A stretch of 21,366 nt of DNA from Prevotella sp. (GTDB lineage: Bacteria; Bacteroidota; Bacteroidia; Bacteroidales; Bacteroidaceae): NCBI GenBank assembly GCA_022732315.1, contig JAIJUV010000026.1, forward strand, positions 1 through 21,366, in the 5' to 3' direction. Under the pieces are notes generated by a model. The model was not told where the DNA came from. It saw nothing but the letters and a program-made list of their open reading frames with translations, and searched no databases. Within the stretch, counting starts at the first letter, position 1. Each line of letters starts with the position of its first letter. The translations under genes were made by a program, and so were the position numbers. Positions 7,530-16,390 of this stretch are shown in pieces.

Positions 7530-8165
7530 ATGAAGAAGATTTTATCTCTTGTATTTTTGGTAGCGGCAATGATGTTTGCTACTAGCGCTAACGCCCAGGT
7601 AAAGTTCGGTTTGAAGGGCGGTTTGAATGTGACAAGCATGTCGTTTAGCGAGGATGTATTCGATGCTTCCAACAAGACAGGTTTCTTTGTTGGTCCTATG
7701 GTTAAGTTTACTGTGCCTATCGTAGGCTTGAGCTTCGATGCTGCAGCCTTGTACGACCAGAAAGAGGCTGACGTTAAGTATGCCGATACTGATGGTGAAC
7801 TGGGTAAAGTCAACGTGAAGCAGCAGTCTATCAACATCCCTGTGAACGTGCGTTATGGCTTCGGCTTGAGCAGTTTGGCAAATGCCTTTGTATTCGCTGG
7901 TCCACAGTGGGGTATCAATGTAGGTGACAAGAGCTTCAAGTGGAATGAGACAAGCAGCTATTCTCTGAAGAAGTCAAACTTCAGCGTAAACGTAGGTGCT
8001 GGTGTTACCCTGTTGAGCCATCTTCAGATTTCAGCCAACTATAACATCGCTTGTGGCAAGTCGGCTGATGCCAGCCTTGTCAAGGCTGCCGAGGCACTTA
8101 CCAATGCAGGCAAGGACAAGAGCCGCAACAACTCTTGGCAGATTGCCTTGGGTTACTGGTTCTAA
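7530..8165 (+). CDS. Small outer-membrane beta-barrel protein (porin-like family)
   Basis: Encodes 211 residues with a clear signal peptide (MKKILSLVFLVAAMMFATSA, cut after ANA at residue 22). The mature protein starts QVKFGLKGGLNVTSMSF, the usual first strand of the Bacteroidetes outer-membrane beta-barrel family (OMP_b-brl_2 type). Alternating strands continue to a terminal ALGYWF, ending in Phe as expected for barrel insertion. The size suggests eight to ten strands. The specific role is unknown. It lies 63 bp behind gldN on the same strand, with no convincing terminator between, so it may be read through from the secretion operon. The gap holds an ATCACA...TGTGAT inverted repeat (7474-7490). 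A strong terminator follows at 8214. Confidence 0.83.
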   Translation: MKKILSLVFLVAAMMFATSANAQVKFGLKGGLNVTSMSFSEDVFDASNKTGFFVGPMVKFTVPIVGLSFDAAALYDQKEADVKYADTDGELGKVNVKQQSINIPVNVRYGFGLSSLANAFVFAGPQWGINVGDKSFKWNETSSYSLKKSNFSVNVGAGVTLLSHLQISANYNIACGKSADASLVKAAEALTNAGKDKSRNNSWQIALGYWF

Positions 8166-8213
8166 TGAGAAGTTAGACAGTACACTTCACAAGTTTATAC
8201 ATTAAAATATATA

Positions 8214-8250
8214 AAAGCAGGTACCCCTAGTTGGGTATCTGCTTTTTTTT
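8214..8250 (+). terminator. Terminator after the beta-barrel gene
   Basis: AAAGCAGGTACCC (8214-8226) pairs with GGGTATCTGCTTT (8233-8245), with one G-U pair in the middle, around a 6-base loop, and is followed by a run of T up to 8251. It ends the gldK-N/barrel transcript just before the priA promoter, whose likely -33 element overlaps the 3' arm. Confidence 0.88.
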
Positions 8251-8261
8251 TGCTATCTTTG
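8230..8261 (+). promoter_or_regulatory. Bacteroidetes-type promoter for priA
   Basis: TATCTTTG at 8254-8261 matches TAnnTTTG exactly. GTTG at 8230-8233, one base off TTTG, is 20 bp upstream and lies inside the terminator hairpin. Transcription should start near 8268, giving a leader of about 35 bases. Confidence 0.68.
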
Positions 8262-8302
8262 CAGAACTTTAGATCGTAAAAAGAAAAGGAGAACGTTATA
8301 AC

Positions 8303-10576
8303 ATGAGATACGTAGATGTGATATTGCCCCTTCCGCTCGACGGAACCTTTACCTATTCTATCCCCGAAGGGATGGAAGAGAAGGTGGTGCCCAACATGCG
8401 TGTGCTTGTTCCATTGGGCAAGAGCAAGAAGTATATCGCAATGGTTGTTGATGTGCATTCGGAAAAGCCGGAATTCGACTGTAGACCTATTGAGGCTGTG
8501 CTCGACAAATATCCTTCTCTGCTGCCCCAGCAGATGCGCCTCTGGCAATGGATCAGCGATTACTACATGTCGCCCTTAGGTGACGTGTTTGGTGCTGCTA
8601 TGCCATCGGGCATGAAATCTATAGAGAAATTCAAGCCGAAGATGGAGCTTTATGTGGAGTTGGCTAGCAGTTATCGTAACGAGCAGGCCCTGCATGTGGC
8701 GCTCAGTATGGTGCAGCGGTCGTTGAAGCAATCGAAAACGTTGACCACTTTCCTCGCTCTTTCCCACTGGGATAGTCTGGAAGGTGATACTCCCAGGGAA
8801 GGTATTAAGAAGGTGACCAAGGAGGAACTGATGAATGAGTCTCGCTGTACGGCTGCTGTGGTCAAGGCACTCATCGACAGGGGTATTCTCTCTACCTATG
8901 AACTGGAGGTGGGCAGACTGAACACTTCGGGCGAATCGCATTTCGAACTCATCAAGCCGCTTTCCGAAGCCCAGCAGGATGCCTACAATCAGATTCTCCT
9001 GAAGATGATGAACAAGAACGTGGTGCTTCTGCATGGTGTGACATCGAGCGGAAAGACTGAAATCTATATCCATCTTATCAGAAAAGCCATCGAGGAACAT
9101 AAGCAGGTGCTTTATCTGCTACCCGAAATCGCCCTCACCGTTCAGATTATGGAGCGACTGCACAAGGTGTTTGGCGACCGGCTCGGCATCTTCCATTCTA
9201 AATACAGTGATGCGGAGCGTGTGGAAATCTGGCAGAAGCAGCTTTCGGGTCATCCCTATGATGTAATCTTGGGAGCGAGAAGTGCCGTCTTCCTGCCTTT
9301 CCAGAAACTGGGACTCGTCATCATCGACGAGGAGCACGAGAACTCTTTCAAGCAGCAGGACCCATCGCCACGCTATCATGCCCGAAGCGCCGCCATCGTG
9401 CTTGCCAGCATGTATCCCGAGGCAAAGGTGCTGCTGGGAACGGCTACGCCTTCGATGGAGAGTTACTATAATGCGCAGCAGGGCAAGTATGGACTGGTGG
9501 AACTGAAGACGAGATTCAAGGACATTCAATTGCCAGAGATTCAGGTGGTGGATGTGAAGGACCTTCGCCATAGAAAGATGATGACGGGGGCTTATTCGCC
9601 ACAGTTGCTGGCTGCGGTGAGAGAGGCGTTGAAGAATGGTGAGCAAGCCATTCTCTTCCAAAACCGAAGGGGATTTGCACCGATGATAGAGTGCAAGGTG
9701 TGCGGATGGGTCCCGAAATGCAAGAACTGTGATGTTTCGCTCACCCTGCATAAGAGCATCAATCTGCTGACCTGCCATTACTGCGGATTCACCTATCCCG
9801 TGCCTACGGTATGCCCTAACTGCGGTAGTACGGAACTGATGGGACGAGGTATCGGAACGGAACGCATAGAAGACCAGATAGCCGAGATATTCCCCGAGGC
9901 ACGTATCGCCCGCATGGACCTGGATACCACCCGTACGCGCAATGCCTACGAGCGACTGATCAGCGACTTCTCATCGGGAAAGACCAATCTTCTGATAGGT
10001 ACGCAGATGATATCCAAAGGTCTCGACTTTGACAAAGTGAGGGTTGTGGGTATTCTGAATGCCGACTCGATGCTGAACTATCCAGACTTCAGAGCCTACG
10101 AGCATGCCTTCATGATGATGGCGCAGGTGAGCGGAAGAGCCGGAAGAAAGGGCAAGCGTGGACTCGTGATTCTGCAGACCAAGAATCCTACGCTTCCTAT
10201 CATCAGTCAGGTGGTGCACAATGATTACGAAGCCCTCTTCAAGGGCATCCTGGAAGAGAGAAGAATGTTTCATTATCCACCGTTTTTCCATCTTATCAAC
10301 GTGTTCCTGAAACATAAGAATGAGAAGGTTTGCCAGCAGGCAAGTCTGGAACTCGGCAAGACGCTGAGAAGCTGGTTTGGCGAAAGAGTGCTCGGACCGG
10401 ATAAGCCGGCTGTGGCACGTGTAAAGACAATGAATATCCGCAAGATTGTCATCAAGCTGGAGAATGGTATCGATCAGAAGAAGGTGCGCGAATATCTGAA
10501 GTATGCCCAGCAGATGATGGCAAAAGATCCGAGGTATGGAGCTTTGCAGATATATTATGATGTGGATCCGCAATAA
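8303..10576 (+). CDS. priA: Primosomal protein N' (replication restart helicase PriA)
   Basis: Encodes 757 residues. PriA is a 3'-to-5' superfamily 2 helicase that binds stalled or repaired forks and starts reloading of the replicative helicase. The N-terminal 3'-end binding domain begins MRYVDVILPLPLDGTFTYSI. Walker A is GVTSSGKT (245-252), the DEEH box is at 342-345, and HARSAAIVLA, LGTATPSMES, GTQMISKGLDF and QVSGRAGRKGKRG mark the later helicase motifs. Eight cysteines in four CxxC pairs (464/467, 473/476, 491/494, 504/507) make the two zinc sites of the family. The length is normal for Bacteroidetes. AAAAGGAG at 8284-8291 is an unusually clear ribosome site for this phylum. It has its own promoter and a strong terminator. 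Confidence 0.97.
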   Translation: MRYVDVILPLPLDGTFTYSIPEGMEEKVVPNMRVLVPLGKSKKYIAMVVDVHSEKPEFDCRPIEAVLDKYPSLLPQQMRLWQWISDYYMSPLGDVFGAAMPSGMKSIEKFKPKMELYVELASSYRNEQALHVALSMVQRSLKQSKTLTTFLALSHWDSLEGDTPREGIKKVTKEELMNESRCTAAVVKALIDRGILSTYELEVGRLNTSGESHFELIKPLSEAQQDAYNQILLKMMNKNVVLLHGVTSSGKTEIYIHLIRKAIEEHKQVLYLLPEIALTVQIMERLHKVFGDRLGIFHSKYSDAERVEIWQKQLSGHPYDVILGARSAVFLPFQKLGLVIIDEEHENSFKQQDPSPRYHARSAAIVLASMYPEAKVLLGTATPSMESYYNAQQGKYGLVELKTRFKDIQLPEIQVVDVKDLRHRKMMTGAYSPQLLAAVREALKNGEQAILFQNRRGFAPMIECKVCGWVPKCKNCDVSLTLHKSINLLTCHYCGFTYPVPTVCPNCGSTELMGRGIGTERIEDQIAEIFPEARIARMDLDTTRTRNAYERLISDFSSGKTNLLIGTQMISKGLDFDKVRVVGILNADSMLNYPDFRAYEHAFMMMAQVSGRAGRKGKRGLVILQTKNPTLPIISQVVHNDYEALFKGILEERRMFHYPPFFHLINVFLKHKNEKVCQQASLELGKTLRSWFGERVLGPDKPAVARVKTMNIRKIVIKLENGIDQKKVREYLKYAQQMMAKDPRYGALQIYYDVDPQ

Positions 10577-10604
10577 TCAGACAGATGATTGCTGCTACAA
10601 AATA

Positions 10605-10647
10605 AAAAAATGGCTATCCCAATCGAAGGAAAGGGATAGCCTTTTTT
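10605..10647. terminator. Bidirectional terminator between priA and the FadL-type gene
   Basis: GGCTATCCC (10612-10620) and GGGATAGCC (10633-10641) form a perfect 9-bp stem with a 12-base loop. A T-run follows on the plus strand and an A-run precedes it, giving a U-tract in both directions. It serves priA and the convergent minus-strand gene. Confidence 0.9.
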
Positions 10648-10715
10648 GCATGTTTGTAGTTATGACTGATCTATTATGTTAAGGAAACATAAGTCTAATT
10701 CTACTTTTGTTTTTT

Positions 10716-10740
10716 ATCAACTTCGTCTTTAGAAGTTGAT
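10716..10740 (-). other. Hairpin overlapping the stop codon of the FadL-type gene
   Basis: ATCAACTTC (10716-10724) and GAAGTTGAT (10732-10740) form a perfect 9-bp stem with a 7-base loop. On the minus strand the first arm is the last codons (Asp-Ile-Asn-Phe) and the stop is in the loop. What follows is A-rich, so this is not a normal terminator; it could protect the mRNA 3' end. Confidence 0.5.
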
Positions 10741-12282
10741 ATCGAGACCTACCGCAAACACGTTGTTGTTACGGGTGTAATCAGAGGTGTAGTTGATGCT
10801 CTTGTCTGCACTGAGCTGAACATTCTCTGAGGTCTTCTTATGCTGATAGAATGTGTGGAAGTAAGCCACGTTCAAATCCATCTTCTTGTTGATATGGTAA
10901 ACACCGCCGACGGCAGCAGAGTTAGAACCAACAACGAATGACTTGTCATCCATATACTCATCGCTCAAGCCATAGTTGGTGTTCTGCCAACCTGTACTCA
11001 AGGTAATCTTCTTGTTGACATCCACCTCAACACCTGCGTTGTACTCTAAGGTACCACGGTCCAATTTCTCCTGACGATTGTTGTATGATGTAGCGTGCTT
11101 GTCGTCGAACCAGTGGAAACCTACGTTTACGCGTACGGCATTTACAGGGCTGTAACCTACACCAAGTGCCAGGTATGCAGGAATATCGCCTGCAATCTTC
11201 TTACCATCTGCGTATTCGCCGATAGCCTTATCGAGCTTGGTGTCGAACTGGGTCTTCAACTGACCCATTGCTCCCTGGATGGTGGCGTTATTCAAGATAG
11301 CATCAGCAGCCTGCTCAGGTACACCGCCTGCGATGTAAGCATTGCGGAGGTTGTCAGGAAGGTTACCGATACTAGGCACCTGGTTTACTGACTTGTTCTT
11401 CAAGCGAATGCGAGTCTTGAACTCGTATTTAGCTGCGAAGTTCCACTTGCCAGTCTTGAAATCCACACCAATAATAGGAGTAAAGCCCACACCGCTCTGG
11501 TCACAGCTCAACTCAATGTTGGCAGCTGTTTCCTTGGTTGGGTCGAGCACCTTATAGAGAGGCATGTTGCCAACCTTGATATCTTCTACATATCCGTAGT
11601 AGTTAGTAGATGCATAGATACCACGTACACCTGCGAATGCGCTGAAGTTGTCGCTGAACTTATAAGCGGCACCCAGAGAGAGGCCATAGTAGTACTGGCG
11701 ACCGTGCATATAGCTATTGTAGCTATACTGTCCCTTTGTTCCGAAAGCATTTTCGCCAGTGAATACGGCTGAAACTCCATACTGTGCTGCAACCTGATCC
11801 ACAGCACCTGCCAACTGGCAAGCTGCCAAAGCAGTTTCGGCAACAATCTTCTCGAAAGAGCCCAATCCATCATCGAAGGTACACTTTCCGCCGCCACCTG
11901 TAAGGGCGAAACCTGCCTGGAGTGACCATCTGCCTTTATTATAAGCATACTGGAAAGAAGGGATGACAGGCGCAAACGCCTTACCCTTGAACTCGCGTGG
12001 AGTAGTAGGATTGTTCACATTGTTAGTGAACAATGGATAATCATTTTCAATGCTACGTGTCTGGTAAGCCAACTGCCAGTTGATGGCAAGATGCTTTCCT
12101 TCACCCATGAATACAACGCCGGCAGGATTGTAGTAAACGCCGTCAATACCGATAGAAGCCTCACGGCTCATCATTCTGTTGAATGCAACATGCTGGTTGG
12201 TGTTAGTGAGCAAACCACCTGCAAAAGAAGGTGCTGCACAAGCCATCGCAATGGCTAAACTAACTAATTTTACTTTCTTCAT
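10729..12282 (-). CDS. Outer-membrane transport protein, OmpP1/FadL/TodX family
   Basis: Encodes 517 residues from the ATG at 12282. Ten more codons could be added (ATG at 12312), but a perfect -7 promoter box covers 12310-12317, so that start cannot be transcribed. A signal peptide begins MKKVKLVSLAIAMACAAPSFA. The mature part has the family signature SREASIGIDGVYYNPAGVVF: the NPAG motif and the N-terminal plug region of FadL channels. Strand-like segments follow, ending VFAVGLDINF with C-terminal Phe. FadL proteins take up hydrophobic compounds such as fatty acids through the outer membrane; the substrate here cannot be told. A hairpin overlaps the stop codon (10716-10740) but lacks a U-tract. 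The gene stands alone between two terminators. Confidence 0.88.
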   Translation of the reverse strand: MKKVKLVSLAIAMACAAPSFAGGLLTNTNQHVAFNRMMSREASIGIDGVYYNPAGVVFMGEGKHLAINWQLAYQTRSIENDYPLFTNNVNNPTTPREFKGKAFAPVIPSFQYAYNKGRWSLQAGFALTGGGGKCTFDDGLGSFEKIVAETALAACQLAGAVDQVAAQYGVSAVFTGENAFGTKGQYSYNSYMHGRQYYYGLSLGAAYKFSDNFSAFAGVRGIYASTNYYGYVEDIKVGNMPLYKVLDPTKETAANIELSCDQSGVGFTPIIGVDFKTGKWNFAAKYEFKTRIRLKNKSVNQVPSIGNLPDNLRNAYIAGGVPEQAADAILNNATIQGAMGQLKTQFDTKLDKAIGEYADGKKIAGDIPAYLALGVGYSPVNAVRVNVGFHWFDDKHATSYNNRQEKLDRGTLEYNAGVEVDVNKKITLSTGWQNTNYGLSDEYMDDKSFVVGSNSAAVGGVYHINKKMDLNVAYFHTFYQHKKTSENVQLSADKSINYTSDYTRNNNVFAVGLDINF

Positions 12283-12309
12283 TTTAATAATATTAAATAA
12301 AAACGTCCG

Positions 12310-12317
12310 CAAAGGTA
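12310..12317 (-). promoter_or_regulatory. -7 promoter box of the FadL-type gene
   Basis: The minus strand reads TACCTTTG, an exact TAnnTTTG. I see no good TTTG at 19-21 bp upstream. Predicted transcription start is near 12303, about 20 bases before the chosen ATG. Confidence 0.6.
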
Positions 12318-12373
12318 ATTATAATGTTCTATTTCTCTATTAAAACGGGAGTTTATTTAAAATATATTAACGC

Positions 12374-12429
12374 AAAAACTCCTTTTTCTTGCACAATCTA
12401 TTAAAACTGTGCAGGAAAAAGGAGTTTTT
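12374..12429 (-). terminator. Terminator of the 7TM-HD gene
   Basis: Two 22-base arms (12374-12395 and 12408-12429) pair almost completely, with one internal mismatch zone, around a 12-base loop. The stem core is AAAAACTCCTTTTTC with its complement GGAAAAAGGAGTTTTT. A T-run closes the stem on either strand. It lies 30 bp behind the stop of the minus-strand HD gene. Confidence 0.85.
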
Positions 12430-12459
12430 GAGATGTAAAATAGGGCAAGGCGTAAGTGC

Positions 12460-14595
12460 TTAGCTTTCCGCCTTTTCTATCATTTTTTCCTCGTTTTGAG
12501 CTTCCTCCTGTTCAGGAGTGTCACTCTTTGCATTTTTCTCAGCCTTCGTATTCATGTGAGGGTAAGAGATGCGGGTATGATAGATGGCCTTGAGTCGCTC
12601 TGTCAATACAAGCTTGGCGAGGGCGATGTCGCGGAAGGTGATAGGACATTCCTTGAAGAAGCCCTCTGCCACCTGTCCGTCGATGAGTTTGTTTACCAGG
12701 TTGCTGATGCTCTCTTCTGTGTATTCATTGAGCGAGCGGGAAGCTGCTTCCACGGTATCAGCCATCATCAGAATGGCCTGTTCGCGGGTGAATGGGTTCT
12801 GTCCCGGATACTGGAATAGTGATTTGTCCACCACCTCAGTAGGGTGTTCATTGCAATAATTTACATAGAAATACTTGGTCAGGCCTGTGCCGTGATGGGT
12901 GGTGATGAAATCCTTGATGATGCCCGGAAGTCCCACCTTTTCTGCCATTTTTAGACCCTCGGTTACGTGGCTGATGATGATCTGGGCACTCTCCAGGTCG
13001 CTCAACTGGTCGTGTGGATTCACGCCCGCCTGGTTCTCCGTGAAGAACACTGGGTTGGTCATCTTTCCGATGTCGTGATAGAGTGCGCCCGTACGTACCA
13101 GCAGACTGTTGGCACCGATGCGGTTGGCAATCTCTGCTGCCAGATTACCCACCGTGATGGAATGCTGGAAGGTGCCCGGTGCAATCTCGCTCAGGTTGCG
13201 GAGCAATCCCTTGTTGGTGTTAGACAGCTCGAAGAGGGTGACATTAGAGGTGAATCCGAATGTCTTCTCGATGATATACATGAGCGGATAGGACAGCAGC
13301 AGGAAGATGCCATTCACGGTGAAATAGGTATACATGCTGCGGTCGATGTTGAATACCTGGTTGTCCTGCATCAGCTGGAGTGCGAGATAGACTATGCCGC
13401 TGCTCAGGGTGACCAGCAGGGCCGTGATGAATATCTGCGAACGCTTGGAAAGTTCACGCAGGCTGTAGATGGCAACCAGACCTGATGCCAGCTGTACGAT
13501 GATAAACTCGTACTGGTATTTCACCGCAGCCGCACAGATGAGGATCATCGTGACATGGGTGATGAATGCCGTTCGGGAATCCATGAACACGCGCACAAAG
13601 ATAGGTGCCATGGCGAATGGGATGATGTAGACGCTGAAGAAATTGTGCTTCATGATGAGTGACACGAAGATAGGGAACAGCGTAATCATTGCATAGAGCA
13701 TGGTGATGCTGCGAGGCTTGTCGAAGTAATCCTTGCGGAACAGCGTGAGGTAGCTGGTGAACATGATGACGAGGAGGAAGATAAAAAGTACCTGGCCGAT
13801 GATGGTGGTGGTAAGTTCATCCTCGGTGGAACTGCGGCGCTTCGTCTCTTTTTCAAAGGATGTGAGCACCCGATAGTTGGAAGGGGTGATGACTTCACCA
13901 CGGTCGATGATTTTCTGACCGCTCATCACCATACCGCTTGCCAGCGGAATGCTGCTCAGCAAATCGGTCTTCTCCGTCTCCGAGCGTTCCTTGTCGTATA
14001 TCAGGTTAGGCTCCACGTAGTCGTTCAGGTTGCAGCGTGATAGAATCTGTCGCTGTTCGGCAATCTGCTGGTTGAAGAAAATGCGTTCATATGCAGCAAT
14101 GGTAGAGTAGAACGTACCGATGGGTACGCTCTTTACGTTCTTGCCGCTGATGATGCGGATCATGCTTGTGGAATCCTTGTAGATGCGATTGTACTCGGGG
14201 GTACTTACGATTCCCGTCTGGTAGACATGATGCAGCTGCTGGGCAACAAGCCCCACAAATTCCTTCGGCAATCCCGGGATGCCCTGGCTGAAGTCGTGGA
14301 GGAATCGCTTAACCTGTTCGTCACCCACGGTGGTGTTCACCGTATAGTAAGGTTGGAACTGCTTGAGCAGCGAATCCTGTTCGTGCTTGATCGACTCGTC
14401 TGTCTTGTAGATAGGGAAGTCGAAGGTGGCAATGACAGAACCATACATCCACGGTTTGCCCACATCGTAGCGGAACTGTCTGCCCTCATTGCGTGGCAGG
14501 AACCATACAATGATGGAAACGGTGAAGAGGATGAGGACGACCTTGGTGATGAAGTTGCGCCAGAAGTTCTCCTCCGGATTGTTGAATATGCTCAT
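12460..14595 (-). CDS. 7TM-HD family phosphohydrolase, probable cyclic di-AMP phosphodiesterase (PgpH-like)
   Basis: Encodes 711 residues. An N-terminal membrane helix (about 15-34) is followed by an extracytoplasmic domain to about residue 260, then several membrane helices between about 265 and 445, the 7TM-7TMR_HD arrangement. A cytoplasmic HD domain occupies about 470-675. Likely metal ligands are visible: His507-Asp508 in YHDIGK, His543 in ISHV, His567-His568 in THHGT, and Asp613 in MADTVEA; HSITVGNLA starts the domain. Characterised PgpH proteins hydrolyse cyclic di-AMP to pApA, so this is the expected but unproven activity. The C-terminal 30 residues are a charged tail rich in Glu, Lys and Ala. 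It is transcribed divergently from gltX and appears to be a single-gene unit. Confidence 0.88.
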   Translation of the reverse strand: MSIFNNPEENFWRNFITKVVLILFTVSIIVWFLPRNEGRQFRYDVGKPWMYGSVIATFDFPIYKTDESIKHEQDSLLKQFQPYYTVNTTVGDEQVKRFLHDFSQGIPGLPKEFVGLVAQQLHHVYQTGIVSTPEYNRIYKDSTSMIRIISGKNVKSVPIGTFYSTIAAYERIFFNQQIAEQRQILSRCNLNDYVEPNLIYDKERSETEKTDLLSSIPLASGMVMSGQKIIDRGEVITPSNYRVLTSFEKETKRRSSTEDELTTTIIGQVLFIFLLVIMFTSYLTLFRKDYFDKPRSITMLYAMITLFPIFVSLIMKHNFFSVYIIPFAMAPIFVRVFMDSRTAFITHVTMILICAAAVKYQYEFIIVQLASGLVAIYSLRELSKRSQIFITALLVTLSSGIVYLALQLMQDNQVFNIDRSMYTYFTVNGIFLLLSYPLMYIIEKTFGFTSNVTLFELSNTNKGLLRNLSEIAPGTFQHSITVGNLAAEIANRIGANSLLVRTGALYHDIGKMTNPVFFTENQAGVNPHDQLSDLESAQIIISHVTEGLKMAEKVGLPGIIKDFITTHHGTGLTKYFYVNYCNEHPTEVVDKSLFQYPGQNPFTREQAILMMADTVEAASRSLNEYTEESISNLVNKLIDGQVAEGFFKECPITFRDIALAKLVLTERLKAIYHTRISYPHMNTKAEKNAKSDTPEQEEAQNEEKMIEKAES

Positions 14596-14724
14596 ATTGT
14601 ATCGCTTTGTTTAGTCGTGAATACTCTTGTTGTCTAACTCCTGATATGGGGCGAAAAAGCTGCTCATTTTCCTCTGTTTTGAGCAAAAAGGCCACTTTTC
14701 TTCGATTAATTCCCATTCACAGTG

Positions 14725-14757
14725 CGAAAATACGAAAAAAAACTATTATAATCGCAA
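14725..14757 (-). promoter_or_regulatory. Promoter for the 7TM-HD gene (divergent)
   Basis: On the minus strand TATTTTCG (14725-14732) is one base off TAnnTTTG. TTTG (14754-14757) lies 21 bp upstream of it. This gives a leader of about 120 bases. The region is shared with the gltX promoter on the other strand. Confidence 0.5.
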
Positions 14758-14766
14758 AAAAAGATG

Positions 14767-14774
14767 TAAATTTG
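14767..14774 (+). promoter_or_regulatory. -7 promoter box of gltX
   Basis: TAAATTTG is an exact TAnnTTTG. Transcription should start near 14781, about 27 bases before the ATG. No clear TTTG lies 19-21 bp upstream; the region where it would be is AT-rich. Confidence 0.6.
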
Positions 14775-14807
14775 CAGAAAAATTTAAAATTAGCTATAAA
14801 ATAAGAC

Positions 14808-16325
14808 ATGACAGATAGAAAAGTAAGAGTGCGTTTTGCCCCAAGTCCAACGGGTGCATTGCATATCGGTGGTGTTCGTACTGCCCTTTATAATTATTTG
14901 TTTGCCCGCCAGCATGGTGGTGAACTCGTGTTCCGTATCGAGGATACTGACTCTCATCGATTCGTTCCTGGAGCCGAGGAATACATCCTGGAATCCTTCA
15001 AGTGGCTGGGCATCCAGTTTGACGAGGGTGTGAGCTTCGGTGGTGAGCATGGTCCTTACCGCCAGAGCGAGCGTCGCGACATCTATAAGAAGTATGTGCA
15101 GCAGCTTTTGGACAATGGCAAGGCTTACATCGCTTTCGATACTCCTGAGGAGTTGGAGGCTAAGCGTGCCGAAATTCAGAACTTCCAGTATGATGCTCAT
15201 ACCCGTATGCAGATGCGCAATTCCCTGACTCTCTCTAAGGAGGAGGTGGATCAGCTGATAGCCGACGGAAAGCAGTACACCGTTCGCTTCAAGATTGAGC
15301 CAGGACAGGAAATCCACGTCAACGATATGATTCGTGGCGACGTGAAGGTGATGAGCGACATCCTGGACGACAAGGTTCTCTATAAGAGCGCAGACGAATT
15401 GCCAACCTATCACTTGGCCAACATCGTAGACGACCACCTGATGGAAATCTCTCACGTAATCCGTGGTGAGGAGTGGTTGCCTAGTGCTCCATTGCACGTT
15501 CTTCTTTATCAGGCATTCGGATGGGAGGACACCATGCCTCGCTTCGCCCACCTGCCTTTGCTCCTCAAGCCAGAGGGTAAGGGTAAGCTCTCTAAGCGTG
15601 ATGGCGACCGCCTTGGTTTCCCTGTATTCCCATTGGAGTGGCACGACCCTAAGACGGGTGAGGTTTCTTCCGGTTATCGTGAGAGTGGCTACTTCCCAGA
15701 GGCAGTGGTCAACTTCCTGGCGCTCCTCGGCTGGAACCCAGGTACAGAGCAGGAAATCTTCTCTCTCGACGAGTTGGTGAAGGCATTCGATATCTCCCGC
15801 TGCTCTAAGGCTGGTGCCAAGTTCGACTTCAAGAAGGGTATCTGGTTCAACCACGAGTACATTCTCAAGAAGAGTGATGATGAGATTGCCAACCTCTTTG
15901 CACCAATTGTAGCCAACAATGGTGTAGAGGAGACTTTGGATAGAGTAAAGCAGGTGGTACACATGATGAAGGACCGTGTGAACTTCGTCTATGAGTTGTG
16001 GCCATTGTGCTCATTCTTCTTCATTCCTCCTACAGAGTATGATGCCAAGACCGCCAAGAAGCGCTGGAAGGAGTATTCTGCACAGCAGATGACCGAACTC
16101 GCTGAGGTGCTCGATGGCATTGAGGATTTCTCTATCGAGGGTCAGGAGCCTATCGTATTGAAGTGGGTAGAGGGCAAGGGCTATAAGCTCGGTGACGTGA
16201 TGAATGCCTTCCGCTTGACTCTCGTTGGTGAGGGTAAGGGTCCTGGCATGTTCGACATCTCTGCCTTCCTTGGTAAGGAGGAGACATTGCGTCGTCTTCG
16301 CAAGGCAATCGAAGTTCTGGGTTAA
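14808..16325 (+). CDS. gltX: Glutamate--tRNA ligase
   Basis: Encodes 505 residues, the normal length for the Bacteroidetes enzyme. The enzyme charges tRNA-Glu with glutamate using ATP. The class I HIGH motif appears as [13 protein letters not shown] (10-22), followed by [15 protein letters not shown] and FRIEDTD. The KMSKS loop is KGKLSKRDG, with Lys260-Leu-Ser-Lys-Arg264. The zinc-binding cysteine cluster of some GluRS proteins is not evident. The C-terminal anticodon-binding part ends with a lysine- and glycine-rich segment ([19 protein letters not shown]), typical of GltX C-termini. It probably forms an operon with kdtA 105 bp downstream. The strong antisense open frame over residues 1-385 is a codon-bias shadow. 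Confidence 0.97.
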   Translation: MTDRKVRVRFAPSPTGALHIGGVRTALYNYLFARQHGGELVFRIEDTDSHRFVPGAEEYILESFKWLGIQFDEGVSFGGEHGPYRQSERRDIYKKYVQQLLDNGKAYIAFDTPEELEAKRAEIQNFQYDAHTRMQMRNSLTLSKEEVDQLIADGKQYTVRFKIEPGQEIHVNDMIRGDVKVMSDILDDKVLYKSADELPTYHLANIVDDHLMEISHVIRGEEWLPSAPLHVLLYQAFGWEDTMPRFAHLPLLLKPEGKGKLSKRDGDRLGFPVFPLEWHDPKTGEVSSGYRESGYFPEAVVNFLALLGWNPGTEQEIFSLDELVKAFDISRCSKAGAKFDFKKGIWFNHEYILKKSDDEIANLFAPIVANNGVEETLDRVKQVVHMMKDRVNFVYELWPLCSFFFIPPTEYDAKTAKKRWKEYSAQQMTELAEVLDGIEDFSIEGQEPIVLKWVEGKGYKLGDVMNAFRLTLVGEGKGPGMFDISAFLGKEETLRRLRKAIEVLG

Positions 16326-16342
16326 TTTTCAGATATAAATAT

Positions 16343-16390
16343 CTCTCTGGGGAAATGGCTGGCAGATGATGCGGCATTTTCCTCAGAGAG
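16343..16390 (+). other. Long hairpin between gltX and kdtA
   Basis: CTCTCTGGGGAAA (16343-16355) pairs over 13 bp with TTTCCTCAGAGAG (16378-16390), allowing one G-U pair, and ATG/CAT bases continue the stem after a bulge. The loop is about 17 bases. No T-run follows, so it does not look like a Rho-independent terminator. It may be an mRNA processing or stability element. Confidence 0.55.

Noticed and set aside
14790..15962. 390-residue open frame antisense to gltX
   Set aside because: No family features and no promoter or ribosome site; gltX fully explains the region.
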